Origin: Actinokineospora fastidiosa
GTDB taxonomy: Bacteria > Actinomycetota > Actinomycetes > Mycobacteriales > Pseudonocardiaceae
Length of the DNA stretch: 64,000 nt
Direction of reading: 5' to 3'
NCBI RefSeq assembly: GCF_014648415.1
Contig: NZ_BMRB01000002.1
Coordinates: 1,013,260-1,077,259 of the forward strand
The translations under genes and the position numbers were made by a program. Positions 1-9,683 of this stretch are shown here, piece after piece (the stretch's first letter is position 1; each line of letters opens with the position of its first letter). The notes beneath the pieces are model-generated. The model saw nothing but the letters and a program-made list of their open reading frames with translations, had not been told where the DNA came from and ran no database searches.

Positions 1-1
1 C

Positions 2-724
2 CTCGGTGATTCCGAAGAAGCCGAGTTGCTCTTCTCCCGGATCGAGAACAACACATTGGACGGCTGGAACGGCGAAGCGGCGATAGCGTTCCTCGACCGC
101 GTGACAGCGATCCACCGGGCCGCGTCCGTGCAACGGGAACACATCCTCGCCGCGCTCGCTTCCCGGGCGGCCGTGTACCAGATCGCCGTGGACGCTCGGC
201 GCAACCATCTGGAACTCGCCCGCGCCACGGTGTCGGCCATCGACATCGCACTCGGCGAGATGTCCGAGCGAGCGGCGAAAGGCGCGGTCTCCGTCCTCGC
301 CGACCTCGGGAAGGACCTGGCTAACCTTGACCCGACCAAGTTGCTGGGAAGCGGGATCAGCATGCTGATCAGCGTCACCAAGGGCACGGTGGACATGCTG
401 ATCGGCGGGAGCGAGTACGAGCAGATTGTCGACACGTTCGTGATCGAGTCTCGCAAGCTCGCAGACGGCCTCAGCTCTGATCTGCTGGCGGTACGTCAGA
501 AAATGCAGGACGACCATTACAACCTGAGCACCGAAGTCGCGGAATCCGTTCTCCAGCAGCCGCTTCCCGCAGCCGCGGATGTGGACAGCCCGGACTTCAG
601 CTACTCGGCCTTCTGGCACGATGGTCGCGAGCCCGTGCAGTTCGAGGACAAGGTCGCGGCCGAGCAGGCTGAGATGAAGGCAGAGGAGTCGACGATCCAC
701 CGGCGGCTCAAGGGGGCGCTGTGA
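2..724 (+). CDS. WXG-type secretion-associated protein, 5' end cut off by window
   Basis: The frame is open from the first bases of the window, so the true start lies upstream; the first in-window start codon is a TTG at 26. The visible protein is mostly helical, with a Gly-Trp-Asn-Gly turn near the visible N-terminus, the W-x-G signature of ESX/type VII secreted helical-hairpin proteins. A glycine-rich hydrophobic stretch follows around the middle, and the C-terminus is charged. There is no signal peptide in the visible part. The stop overlaps the GTG of the following lipoprotein gene by 4 nt (GTGA), so the two are probably translated together. The WXG relation is inferred from the motif and helical character; a cell-surface or export role follows from the lipoprotein neighbours. 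Confidence 0.55.
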   Translation, partial: LGDSEEAELLFSRIENNTLDGWNGEAAIAFLDRVTAIHRAASVQREHILAALASRAAVYQIAVDARRNHLELARATVSAIDIALGEMSERAAKGAVSVLADLGKDLANLDPTKLLGSGISMLISVTKGTVDMLIGGSEYEQIVDTFVIESRKLADGLSSDLLAVRQKMQDDHYNLSTEVAESVLQQPLPAAADVDSPDFSYSAFWHDGREPVQFEDKVAAEQAEMKAEESTIHRRLKGAL

Positions 725-1338
725 GGGCGACGTCGGTCATCGTCGGTTTGGCGTTCCTTACCCTCGCCGCGGGTTGTGTCGCGGAGCCCGGCACGCCGGT
801 GGCCAGCCGACCGAGCACCTCGATCCCCGCACCCACCACTGTCACGACGCCTCCGCGGACGCGGGTGACCACGCACTCTGTGAACCCACCGGAGGTGGTG
901 AGGGAGATCGACGTGCTGGCCTGGACGGACAAGCCCTGCGCCGTCCTCACCGACGCGCAGGCCAATCACGTGGGAATCAACGCCCCCGCGGAATCCAGCA
1001 TGCCGAACGAGCAGGGCGCACGGTGTTCACGGCGCGCGGAGGCAGGCGGGCCGGAGCTGCACATCAGGCTCTTCGGCAGGCGTGAGGACGTGACGAAGCT
1101 GCTGCTCGCGACCGATGAGCGCACCGAGTACCTGGCCGAGGCCACGGTAGCCGGGCAACCCGCGGTCGTAGCCTCAAGCGAGCCCGAACCCGAACAACGG
1201 TGCGTCGTGGGCGTCATGATGGCCGAGGACCAGTCGATCGAGGTAGATCTCCGCGCAGGCGAGCACGACCGAGGCGATGTCTGCGACCGCGCCCTGGTGG
1301 CCGCCGAAATGGTGGTGGCGACAATCGCGGCAACATAA
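721..1338 (+). CDS. DUF3558-family lipoprotein
   Basis: The 205-residue product starts with a short lipoprotein signal peptide ending in the lipobox Leu-Ala-Ala-Gly-Cys (Cys19). A Pro/Ser/Thr-rich linker follows, then a domain opening Pro-Cys-Ala-Val-Leu-Thr, which is typical of DUF3558 lipoproteins of mycobacteria and Pseudonocardiales. It is expected to be anchored on the outer face of the membrane; DUF3558 has no established biochemical function. The start is a GTG overlapping the stop of the upstream WXG-type gene. A second DUF3558 gene follows 142 nt downstream, so this looks like a surface-protein cluster continuing out of the window. Confidence 0.75.
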   Translation: MRATSVIVGLAFLTLAAGCVAEPGTPVASRPSTSIPAPTTVTTPPRTRVTTHSVNPPEVVREIDVLAWTDKPCAVLTDAQANHVGINAPAESSMPNEQGARCSRRAEAGGPELHIRLFGRREDVTKLLLATDERTEYLAEATVAGQPAVVASSEPEPEQRCVVGVMMAEDQSIEVDLRAGEHDRGDVCDRALVAAEMVVATIAAT

Positions 1339-1480
1339 CCAATCAATGACCGTCTTTCCGGCACGAGGAGAACGCCGAGAACCGGTGACTGCGGAGGTCG
1401 CATTGAGGAAGACCATCGGTGGTCGAGTTCGCAGGTCCGACCGCCATCGCCTGCGGAATGTGGAAGCGATCCGGACAGGG

Positions 1481-2086
1481 GTGCGGAGGCGGGGCAGCGT
1501 GCTGACGGCACTCGTTCCGATTGTCCTCACGCTGGCCGGGTGCTCGACCACTGAGCCGGGCAGCGCCGTCTCCCACGAGACCGGCACGACAACGGTCCCA
1601 CCAGCCGTCACCACCCCTCCGTTGACGGAGAAGCCGGAACCGGACGCACCACCCGAGATCAGGGACGGGCCGGCACCAGGGGACTGGGCGCGGCGCCCAT
1701 GCGACCTGCTCGATGACGCGTCGGCCCGGGCGGTCGGTATCGCCGGGAGCGCCGAGGTCTCGACGATATCGACGTTGGGCGGCAAGTGTCTGCGAGAGCA
1801 GGACGGGCAACGATTGGAGTATGTCCTCTACAGCGAGTACAGCCTCTTCTATCAGCCCTACACGCGGACGACGAAATGGCGGTACTACGGCGAGGCAGGG
1901 CTAGGCAGGCAACTGGCGGGCGTGTTCGCCGACGAGGACCCACCCACCCGTGAGTGCCTGGTGGCGGTCGGCCTTACGGCGGAGTCATCGCTCGAGGTCA
2001 CTCTCTCCGGCCCCGAGGACCCCGATGTGTGCGAACGCGCGCTAGCCGTGGCCGCGCACGTCGTCGACGGGATCGCAAGGGGCTAG
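1481..2086 (+). CDS. second DUF3558-family lipoprotein
   Basis: The open frame extends upstream, but a credible protein begins at GTG 1481 with an Arg-Arg-Arg n-region, a hydrophobic core and the lipobox Leu-Ala-Gly-Cys. A GTG at 1499 has the better ribosome binding site (GGAGG at 1485-1489) but would remove the positive charges, so the choice of start is uncertain. After the lipidated Cys there is a Thr/Pro-rich linker, and then a DUF3558-like domain starting Arg-Arg-Pro-Cys-Asp-Leu-Leu. It is a probable paralogue of the preceding lipoprotein. An outer-face location is inferred; the function is unknown. Confidence 0.7.
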   Translation: MRRRGSVLTALVPIVLTLAGCSTTEPGSAVSHETGTTTVPPAVTTPPLTEKPEPDAPPEIRDGPAPGDWARRPCDLLDDASARAVGIAGSAEVSTISTLGGKCLREQDGQRLEYVLYSEYSLFYQPYTRTTKWRYYGEAGLGRQLAGVFADEDPPTRECLVAVGLTAESSLEVTLSGPEDPDVCERALAVAAHVVDGIARG

Positions 2087-2096
2087 TAGACAGCGA

Positions 2097-2124
2097 ATGG
2101 GCCCTGACCGTGGTCAGGGCCCAT
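2097..2124. terminator. bidirectional terminator between lipoprotein gene and rbpA
   Basis: A perfect 13-bp inverted repeat (2097-2109 and 2112-2124) is separated by only two bases. It sits 10 nt after the lipoprotein stop and 10 nt before the convergent rbpA stop, so it can end transcripts from both sides. There is no clear U-tract, as is common in high-GC actinobacteria. Confidence 0.7.
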
Positions 2125-2134
2125 CCGGGACACG

Positions 2135-2476
2135 TCAGAGCTCGCGCTTGGCCTTCAGCTTGGCCAGGGCCTCGGCGAGGATGGCTTCGCCGTCGGCGTC
2201 GGAGCGGCGTTCCTTCACGTAGGCCAGGTGGGTCTTGTACGGCTCGTTGCGTGGCGGCTTGGGTGGGGCCTGTTCGTCGAGGCCCGCGGGGAGGCCGCAG
2301 CGGGGGCAGTCCCAGGAGTCCGGCTTCTCGGCGTCCACGGCGAACGCCGGGCGGGACTCGTGGCCGTTCGCGCACCAGTACGACACCCGTTGGCGAGGGG
2401 CGGACTCGCCGCGCTCCGACTCGCCCATGGGACCGGCTCCGACCCGGGTGCCCCGGATCGCGTTACCACCGGACAT
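2135..2476 (-). CDS. rbpA: RNA polymerase-binding protein RbpA
   Basis: The 113-residue protein has the RbpA layout. A disordered N-terminal tail is followed by a zinc-ribbon-like core with a Tyr-Trp-Cys-Ala-Asn-Gly-His segment and a Cys-Pro-Arg-Cys-Gly-Leu-Pro-Ala-Gly segment. A basic linker (Pro-Pro-Lys-Pro-Pro-Arg-Asn) and the C-terminal sigma-interaction helix (Lys-Thr-His-Leu-Ala-Tyr-Val-Lys-Glu-Arg-Arg-Ser) come next. RbpA binds core polymerase and the principal sigma factor and stabilises the open complex; it is restricted to Actinobacteria. It lies 32 nt downstream of secG on the same strand and is probably co-transcribed with it. Confidence 0.93.
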   Translation of the reverse strand: MSGGNAIRGTRVGAGPMGESERGESAPRQRVSYWCANGHESRPAFAVDAEKPDSWDCPRCGLPAGLDEQAPPKPPRNEPYKTHLAYVKERRSDADGEAILAEALAKLKAKREL

Positions 2477-2508
2477 CGGTCTTCACACCCCCACAATCAG
2501 TTCTTCAG

Positions 2509-2739
2509 TCAGATCTTCGTCAGCAGGCCGAGGCCGATCACGCAGATGACCCAGATGGCGCCGATGAAGAGCGTCGCCCGGTCCAGGTTCTTCTCGACCA
2601 CGCTGGAGCCCGACAGGCTGGACTGCATCCCGCCGCCGAACAGCGACGACAGACCGCCGCCTCGGCCCCGGTGGAGCAGGACCAACAGGACGAGCAGCAG
2701 GCTGGTGACGATCAGGGCGATCTGCAGGGACAATTCCAT
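2509..2739 (-). CDS. secG: preprotein translocase subunit SecG
   Basis: The 76-residue protein has two membrane helices (about residues 5-22 and 55-74) separated by the Gly-rich cytoplasmic loop with the SecG-typical Arg-Gly-Arg-Gly-Gly-Gly-Leu and Phe-Gly-Gly-Gly motifs. SecG is the small accessory subunit of the SecYEG channel. The ATG is preceded by a GAGGA ribosome binding site. Its position after gap-pgk-tpiA is the conserved actinobacterial order, although a strong terminator-like hairpin separates it from tpiA, so it probably also has its own promoter in 2740-2970. Confidence 0.93.
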   Translation of the reverse strand: MELSLQIALIVTSLLLVLLVLLHRGRGGGLSSLFGGGMQSSLSGSSVVEKNLDRATLFIGAIWVICVIGLGLLTKI

Positions 2740-2943
2740 GTCATCCTCGCTGTCGAACGGTGGAAGCCAAGGCTACCGTGTGTGGCGCGGAGGTTCGACC
2801 ACCGGTCTCTCCCAGGGTGTCGCCCACTCCGGTGCAGCGTAACCCGCTCCCGGCGCCCCGCGATCAGCAGGTCGGCGCACATCACGGGCCGATAGTCCGA
2901 TCGGGCGATGCGGCAGCGGTGCGACCCGGACAATTCCGAGAAT

Positions 2944-2955
2944 CGCATTAATGCG
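2944..2955. promoter_or_regulatory. 12-bp perfect palindrome upstream of secG
   Basis: CGCATTAATGCG is a perfect palindrome with an AT-rich centre in the otherwise GC-rich gap between tpiA and secG. It could be an operator for the secG-rbpA unit. No other recognisable element was found in 2740-2970. Confidence 0.25.
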
Positions 2956-2973
2956 CGATACCGAAGACGACGA

Positions 2974-3003
2974 AAGGGGGAGCCCTGACCAGGGCTCCCC
3001 CTT
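2974..3003 (-). terminator. terminator after tpiA
   Basis: A 13-bp perfect inverted repeat (2974-2986 and 2991-3003) has a 4-nt loop, lies 11 nt past the tpiA stop, and is followed on the minus strand by a short T run. It should end most gap-pgk-tpiA transcription before secG. Confidence 0.8.
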
Positions 3004-3013
3004 CCGCGCGGAC

Positions 3014-3798
<785 letters not shown>

Positions 3799-3799
<1 letters not shown>

Positions 3800-4985
3800 C
3801 AGCCCTCCAGCACCGACACGCCGGGGAGGTCCTTGCCCTCCAGGAACTCCAGCGACGCGCCGCCGCCGGTGGAGATGTGCGAGAAGCCGTCCTCGGGCAG
3901 GCCGAGCAGCCGCACCGCCGCTGCCGAGTCGCCGCCGCCGACCACGGAGAACGCGTCGGAGTCGACGATCGCCTGGGCCACGCCGCGCGTGCCGTCGGCG
4001 AAGGGCGCCAGCTCGAACACGCCCATCGGGCCGTTCCAGAAGACCGTGCCTGCGCCGCGCAGCACCTCGCCGTAGCGCTCGACGGTGATCGGGCCGATGT
4101 CCAGGCCCTTCCAGCCCTCGCGGATCTGGGCGGCCAGCACCGTCTGGGTGTTCGCCGCCGCCGAGAAGTCGTCGGCGATGACCACGTCCGCTGGCAGGAG
4201 GATCTTGCCGGGGTGCTCGGCGAGCAGCCGCTTGCAGGTGTCGATCATCTCGGCCTCAAGCAGCGAGTCGCCAACGCCCAGGCCCTCGGCGGCCAGGAAC
4301 GTGAAGCACATCCCGCCGCCGACCAGCAGCGTGTCGACGCGCGGCAGCAGCGACTCGATGACGGCGAGCTTGTCCGACACCTTCGAGCCGCCCAGCGCCA
4401 CCACGTAGGGCCGCTTGGGCTCGCCGGTCAGCTGGCGCAGCACCTCGACCTCGGCCAGCACCAGCCCGCCCGCGTAGGCGGGCAGCTTGGAGGCGACGTC
4501 GTAGACGGAGGCCTGCTTGCGGTGCACGACCCCGAAGCCGTCGGAGACGAACACGTCGGCCAGCGCGGCGAACTCCTCGGCCAGCGCCGAGCGCTCCTCT
4601 GCGTCCTTCGACGTCTCGCGCGCGTCGAACCGCACGTTCTCCAGCAGCGCGACGCCGCCGTCGGCCAGCCCCGCCACGGTCTCCCTGGCGGAGGGCCCGG
4701 TGACGTCCTCGGCCAGCGCGACCGGCCTGTCCAGCAGCTCGCCGAGCCGCCGGGCGACCGGGGCGAGGCTGTACCTGGCCTCGGGCGCGCCCTTCGGACG
4801 GCCGAGGTGCGCGGCCACGACCACCCGGGCGCCCGCGTCGGCCAGGCGGGAGATGGTCGGCAGCGACGCGCGCACGCGGCCGTCGTCGGTGATCTCGGGC
4901 CCGTCCAGGGGGACGTTCAGGTCGGCGCGCACCAGCACGCGCCGACCGGCGACCCCCTCGGCGAGCAGGTCGTCGAGCGTGCGCA

Positions 4986-4986
<1 letters not shown>
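3799..4986 (-). CDS. pgk: phosphoglycerate kinase
   Basis: The 395-residue cytosolic kinase makes ATP from 1,3-bisphosphoglycerate. The open frame continues far upstream, but homology begins at ATG 4986 (Met-Arg-Thr-Leu-Asp-Asp). Signatures include [10 protein letters not shown] near residue 25, His-Leu-Gly-Arg-Pro-Lys-Gly, [10 protein letters not shown] and the C-terminal Gly-Gly-Gly-Asp-Ser-Ala-Ala-Ala. Its ATG overlaps the gap stop and its stop overlaps the tpiA start, so the three genes form a tightly coupled unit. Confidence 0.97.
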
Positions 4987-6035
<1,049 letters not shown>

Positions 6036-6196
6036 CTATCGGCCAGGGCGGGCCGCGGCAGGGTCCGGTCGGCAGTGTCTCTTTATCGAATCAGACCTGC
6101 GCCCCGTCCGCCATACCCCAGACCGCATCGTGGACATGACCGCTCCTGTCACGGATCTCTCGCGCTCAGCGATGTCGAGGCGGAGAAGGAGGAACG

Positions 6197-6613
6197 GTGG
6201 GCGGAAAGCTGAAGTCCCGGGGCGGGCGGATCGTGGCGGCGCTCGTGCTGGTCGGGTCGGTCGTCGGGCTGGTGTCCGTCATCCGCTCGGCGACCGAGCA
6301 GCAGTCGTGGGCGTCAGCGCCCGGTGTCGTGCAGGAGCGGATACGGGAAGGCAAGAGCTTCTCGGTGAAGGTCGCCTACCGGCTGCCCGACGGCAGCGAG
6401 CAGGTGGCGACGCTCTCGGAGAACGGCCCCGCGCGGGAGCCGGGTGAGCAGGTGACCGTGCGCTACGACCTGGCGGACGGGAAGGTGGTCGACGCCGCGC
6501 TGGCCGACAACGACCAGGCCTTCTGGGTGGGCGGCGTCATGCTGGGCGTCCTCGTCCTCGGCGCGCTGTTCGCGAACCTGATCGTCTGGGCGCCCCGGCG
6601 TCGCGCGGACTGA
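6197..6613 (+). CDS. DUF3592-like membrane protein
   Basis: The 138-residue protein has a membrane helix near each end (about residues 10-30 and 108-130). Between them is a small beta-rich extracytoplasmic domain with the DUF3592 pattern (Val-x-Tyr-x-Leu-Pro-Asp-Gly, then Pro-Gly-Glu-Gln-Val-x-Val-x-Tyr). The start is a GTG with a GGAGG-type ribosome binding site at about 6186. Function is unknown. It stands alone, divergent from gap and followed by a strong terminator. Confidence 0.7.
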   Translation: MGGKLKSRGGRIVAALVLVGSVVGLVSVIRSATEQQSWASAPGVVQERIREGKSFSVKVAYRLPDGSEQVATLSENGPAREPGEQVTVRYDLADGKVVDAALADNDQAFWVGGVMLGVLVLGALFANLIVWAPRRRAD

Positions 6614-6622
6614 CGCCGAACG

Positions 6623-6673
6623 GAACGAAGCGGAGTCCGCCAGCCCCCACGCCGGGCGGACTCCGCTTCGTTC
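6623..6673. terminator. strong terminator between DUF3592 gene and whiA
   Basis: A 19-bp perfect inverted repeat (6623-6641 and 6655-6673) has a 13-nt loop, begins 9 nt after the DUF3592 stop and lies before the convergent whiA stop. It is able to act in both directions. Confidence 0.85.
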
Positions 6674-6767
6674 ATCCCCCCGCGGGTGCTCCTCCCCCAA
6701 GCAGCACCCGCGCTCCCGGTAGTCAGGAGTGTGGGACGCGCCCGGGAGATACCGGTTGTGACTCAGC

Positions 6768-7748
6768 TCACGCGTCGACTTCGAGCATCTCCGGCGTCAC
6801 GACGGACTCGGTGTCGGGGATGCCCAGGTCCTTGGCCCGCTTGTCGGCCATGGCCAGCAGCCTGCGGATGCGCCCGGCGACGGCGTCCTTGGTCATCGGC
6901 GGGTCGGCGAGCTGGCCCAGCTCCTCCAGCGACGCCTGCTTGTTCTTCAGGCGCAGCTCGCCAGCGGCGGCGAGGTGGTCGGGGGCGTCGGGGCCCAGGA
7001 TCTCCATGGCCCGCTGCACGCGCGCGGCGGCGGCGACGGCGGCGCGGGCGCTGCGGCGCAGGTTCGCGTCGTCGAAGTTGGCCAGCCGGTTGGCCGTGGC
7101 CCGCACCTCGCGGCGCATCCGGCGCTCCTCCCAGGCCAGCACGCTGGAGTGCGCGCCGAGGCGGGTCAGCATCGCGCCGATGGCGTCGCCGTCGCGGACG
7201 ACGACCCGGTCGGCGCCGCGGACCTCGCGGGACTTGGCCTGGATGCCCAGCCGCCGGGCCGCGCCGACGATGGCCAGCGCCGCCTCGGGGCCGGGGCAGG
7301 TGATCTCCAGCGCGGACGAGCGGCCGGGCTCGGTCAGCGAGCCGTGGGCGAGGAACGCGCCGCGCCACGCGGCCTCCGCGTCGCACAGCCCGCCCGCGAC
7401 GACGGGCGCGGGCAGCCCGCGCACGGGTCGGCCGCGCGGGTCGAGCAGGCCGGTCTGGCGGGCCAGCCCGTCGCCGTCCTTGACCACGCGCACCACGTAC
7501 CGGGTGCCCTTGCGCAGGCCGCCGGAGGTGATCACGTGGACGTCGGCGTGGTGGCCGTAGAGGTCGTGGATCTCCTTGCGCAGCCGCCGCGCGGCCGAGC
7601 CGGTGTCCAGTTCGGCCTCGACGACGACCCGCCCGCCGACGATGTGCAGCCCACCGGCGAAGCGCAGCAGCGACGAGACTTCCGCGCGCCTGCAACACGT
7701 CTTGGACACCGCGAGCCTGCTCAGCTCGTCCTTGACGGCAGCGGTCAT
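6768..7748 (-). CDS. whiA: sporulation/division regulator WhiA
   Basis: The 326-residue product starts [12 protein letters not shown], as in the WhiA family. The N-terminal two-thirds is the LAGLIDADG-homing-endonuclease-like domain and the C-terminal third carries the helix-turn-helix (Ala-Ser-Leu-Glu-Glu-Leu-Gly through Arg-Ile-Arg-Arg-Leu). WhiA is a DNA-binding regulator of sporulation septation in Streptomyces and is conserved in non-sporulating Gram-positives. The start at 7748 gives the normal family length; the frame extends further upstream without homology. It lies in the conserved order uvrC-rapZ-yvcK-whiA. Confidence 0.95.
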   Translation of the reverse strand: MTAAVKDELSRLAVSKTCCRRAEVSSLLRFAGGLHIVGGRVVVEAELDTGSAARRLRKEIHDLYGHHADVHVITSGGLRKGTRYVVRVVKDGDGLARQTGLLDPRGRPVRGLPAPVVAGGLCDAEAAWRGAFLAHGSLTEPGRSSALEITCPGPEAALAIVGAARRLGIQAKSREVRGADRVVVRDGDAIGAMLTRLGAHSSVLAWEERRMRREVRATANRLANFDDANLRRSARAAVAAAARVQRAMEILGPDAPDHLAAAGELRLKNKQASLEELGQLADPPMTKDAVAGRIRRLLAMADKRAKDLGIPDTESVVTPEMLEVDA

Positions 7749-7830
7749 CGCCACAACCGGTCTCCTCTCCCACGCGCTCCCGGCGTACATCCCACCACGG
7801 CGTGTCGGACCCGGCGTGTCGGGCCTGTCC

Positions 7831-8784
7831 TCAGCGGGCGCGGACGGCCGCGATGGCCCTGGCCAGGGTCGCGCCGAGCGCGGCGGGGTCGTGCCGTTCC
7901 GGGGTGGCGGCGTTGGTGACCGAGTCCAGCCACGCCCGCGCGCCGAGCGCGCCCGCCGCACGTCGGAGCCGGTCGGGGGTGGGCACGGCGTCGGCGTCGG
8001 CGACCACGGCGTCCACGCGCAGCCCGGGGGCGTGCGCGCACAGCACGTCCAGGTGCTGCTCGGGCGAGAAGCCCGCGGTTTCCCCCGCCTGGGGGACCAG
8101 GTTCAGCACGACGACCCGGGTGGCCGAGGTCTCCACGAGCGCGTCGTGGAGTTCGGGGACCAGCAGGTGCGGCAGGACGCTGGTGAACCACGACCCCGGT
8201 CCGAGGAGCACCAGGTCGGCGTCGCGGACGGCGGTGACCGCGTCCGGGCAGGCGGTGGGCAGGTCGCCGCGGCGGCGCGCGTTGCACAGCCGGATGCGGT
8301 GCACCCGGCCCGGCGTCGTGGCCACGGCGACCTGGCCGCGGATGCGCCGCACGGTCGAGGGGTCCTCGTCCAGCCCGGTCACGTCGGCCTCGATGTCCAT
8401 CGGCTCGGTGCACATCGGCAGCACCCGGCCGGTGACGCCGAGCAGCCGCCCGGCCTCGGCCAGCGCCGCGACCGGGTCGCCCAGCACCTCGAGCAGCCCG
8501 GCCAGCACCAGGTTGCCGACCGCGTGCCCGGCCAGCGCGCCGGTGCCGCCGAAGCGGTGCTCGAAGACGGTCCGCCAGGCGTCCGGCCCGGCCAGCGCGG
8601 TCAGCGCCTTGCGCAGGTCGCCGGGCGGGAGCAGGCCGAGCTCGCGGCGCAGCCTGCCCGACGAGCCGCCGTCGTCGGCGACCGTGACCACCGCGGTGAT
8701 GTCGTCGGTGATGGTCCGCAGCGCGCCGAGCGTGGCCTGCAGGCCGTGCCCGCCGCCCAGGGCGACCGCGCGCAGTCCCGTCAC
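7831..8784 (-). CDS. yvcK: YvcK/GlmR-family protein (CofD-like)
   Basis: The 317-residue protein has the CofD-like fold signatures Leu-Gly-Gly-Gly-His-Gly-Leu near the N-terminus, [13 protein letters not shown] and Pro-Pro-Gly-Asp-Leu-Arg-Lys-Ala-Leu. The family binds UDP-sugars and coordinates carbon metabolism with cell-wall precursor synthesis (YvcK/GlmR in Bacillus, CuvA in mycobacteria). Its GTG start overlaps the rapZ stop by 4 nt, and 82 nt separate its stop side from whiA. Confidence 0.93.
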   Translation of the reverse strand: MTGLRAVALGGGHGLQATLGALRTITDDITAVVTVADDGGSSGRLRRELGLLPPGDLRKALTALAGPDAWRTVFEHRFGGTGALAGHAVGNLVLAGLLEVLGDPVAALAEAGRLLGVTGRVLPMCTEPMDIEADVTGLDEDPSTVRRIRGQVAVATTPGRVHRIRLCNARRRGDLPTACPDAVTAVRDADLVLLGPGSWFTSVLPHLLVPELHDALVETSATRVVVLNLVPQAGETAGFSPEQHLDVLCAHAPGLRVDAVVADADAVPTPDRLRRAAGALGARAWLDSVTNAATPERHDPAALGATLARAIAAVRAR

Positions 8785-9683
8785 TCGCGCCCCAGGTCGC
8801 GGTGCACGACCTTGACCGCCATGCCGTCGGTGTCGCTCAGCCGACGCGCCAGTTCCTCGGAGATGGCGACGCTGCGGTGCTTGCCGCCCGTGCAGCCCAC
8901 GGCCAGGGTCAGGTACCGCTTGCCCTCGCGGCGGAATCCGGCGCCGATGAGGCGCAGCAGCTCGTGGTAGCGGTCGAGGAACTCCTCGGCCCCCTCCTGG
9001 CTGAGCACGTAGTTGCGCACGTCGCCGTCGCGGCCGGTCAGCTCCTTGAGCTCGGGGATCCAGAACGGGTTCGGCAGGAAGCGCACGTCCATGACCAGGT
9101 CGGCGTCCATGGGCAGGCCGTACTTGTAGCCGAAGCTGAGCACGGTGACCCGGGTGCCGACGTCGGTCTCGGTGCCGAAGGCGTCCTCGATCTTGGCGCG
9201 CAGCTGGTGCACCGACAGCGTGGAGGTGTCCAGGATCAGGTCGGCGTCGGTGCGCAGCGGCATGAGCACCTCGCGCTCGGCGGTGATGCCGTCGATCAGC
9301 CTGCCCTCGCCCTGCATCGGGTGACCGCGGCGGACCTGCTCGAACCGGCGCACCAGGACCTCGTCGGTGGCCTCGAGGAACAGCACGCGCGGCTTGTAGC
9401 CGCGGGCGTCGAGGTCCTTGATGATCGCGTCGAGGTCGTGGGTGAACGCGCGGCTGCGCACGTCCATGACCACGGCGATGCGGGTGATCGCGCCGCGGGC
9501 CTGCGAGCCGAGCTCCACCATGGTGGCGATCAGCTCGGGCGGCAGGTTGTCGACGACGAACCAGCCCAGGTCCTCCAGGCACTTGGCCGCGGTGCTGCGG
9601 CCCGCGCCGGACAGCCCGGTGACGACGGCGACCGACATCCCCGTCCCGCCGGGGCTGGTGGCACTGACAGTCGGATCGGTCAC
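8781..9683 (-). CDS. rapZ: RNase adapter RapZ-family nucleotide-binding protein
   Basis: The 300-residue P-loop protein has Walker A Gly-Leu-Ser-Gly-Ala-Gly-Arg-Ser-Thr, a Val-Asp-Asn-Leu-Pro-Pro-Glu-Leu motif, [13 protein letters not shown], and the C-terminal [12 protein letters not shown] segment typical of RapZ/YvcJ. The family binds GTP/ATP and, in enterobacteria, a sugar amine, and regulates small RNA turnover; the actinobacterial role is less clear. The GTG at 9683 overlaps the uvrC stop (GTGA), adding a short Ser/Thr-rich lead compared with the internal ATG (Met-Ser-Val-Ala-Val). Confidence 0.93.
   Translation of the reverse strand: MTDPTVSATSPGGTGMSVAVVTGLSGAGRSTAAKCLEDLGWFVVDNLPPELIATMVELGSQARGAITRIAVVMDVRSRAFTHDLDAIIKDLDARGYKPRVLFLEATDEVLVRRFEQVRRGHPMQGEGRLIDGITAEREVLMPLRTDADLILDTSTLSVHQLRAKIEDAFGTETDVGTRVTVLSFGYKYGLPMDADLVMDVRFLPNPFWIPELKELTGRDGDVRNYVLSQEGAEEFLDRYHELLRLIGAGFRREGKRYLTLAVGCTGGKHRSVAISEELARRLSDTDGMAVKVVHRDLGRE

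Noticed and set aside
7799-7826. Short direct repeat between yvcK and whiA
   Set aside because: Two imperfect copies of about 14 nt in GC-rich spacer; no evidence of function.
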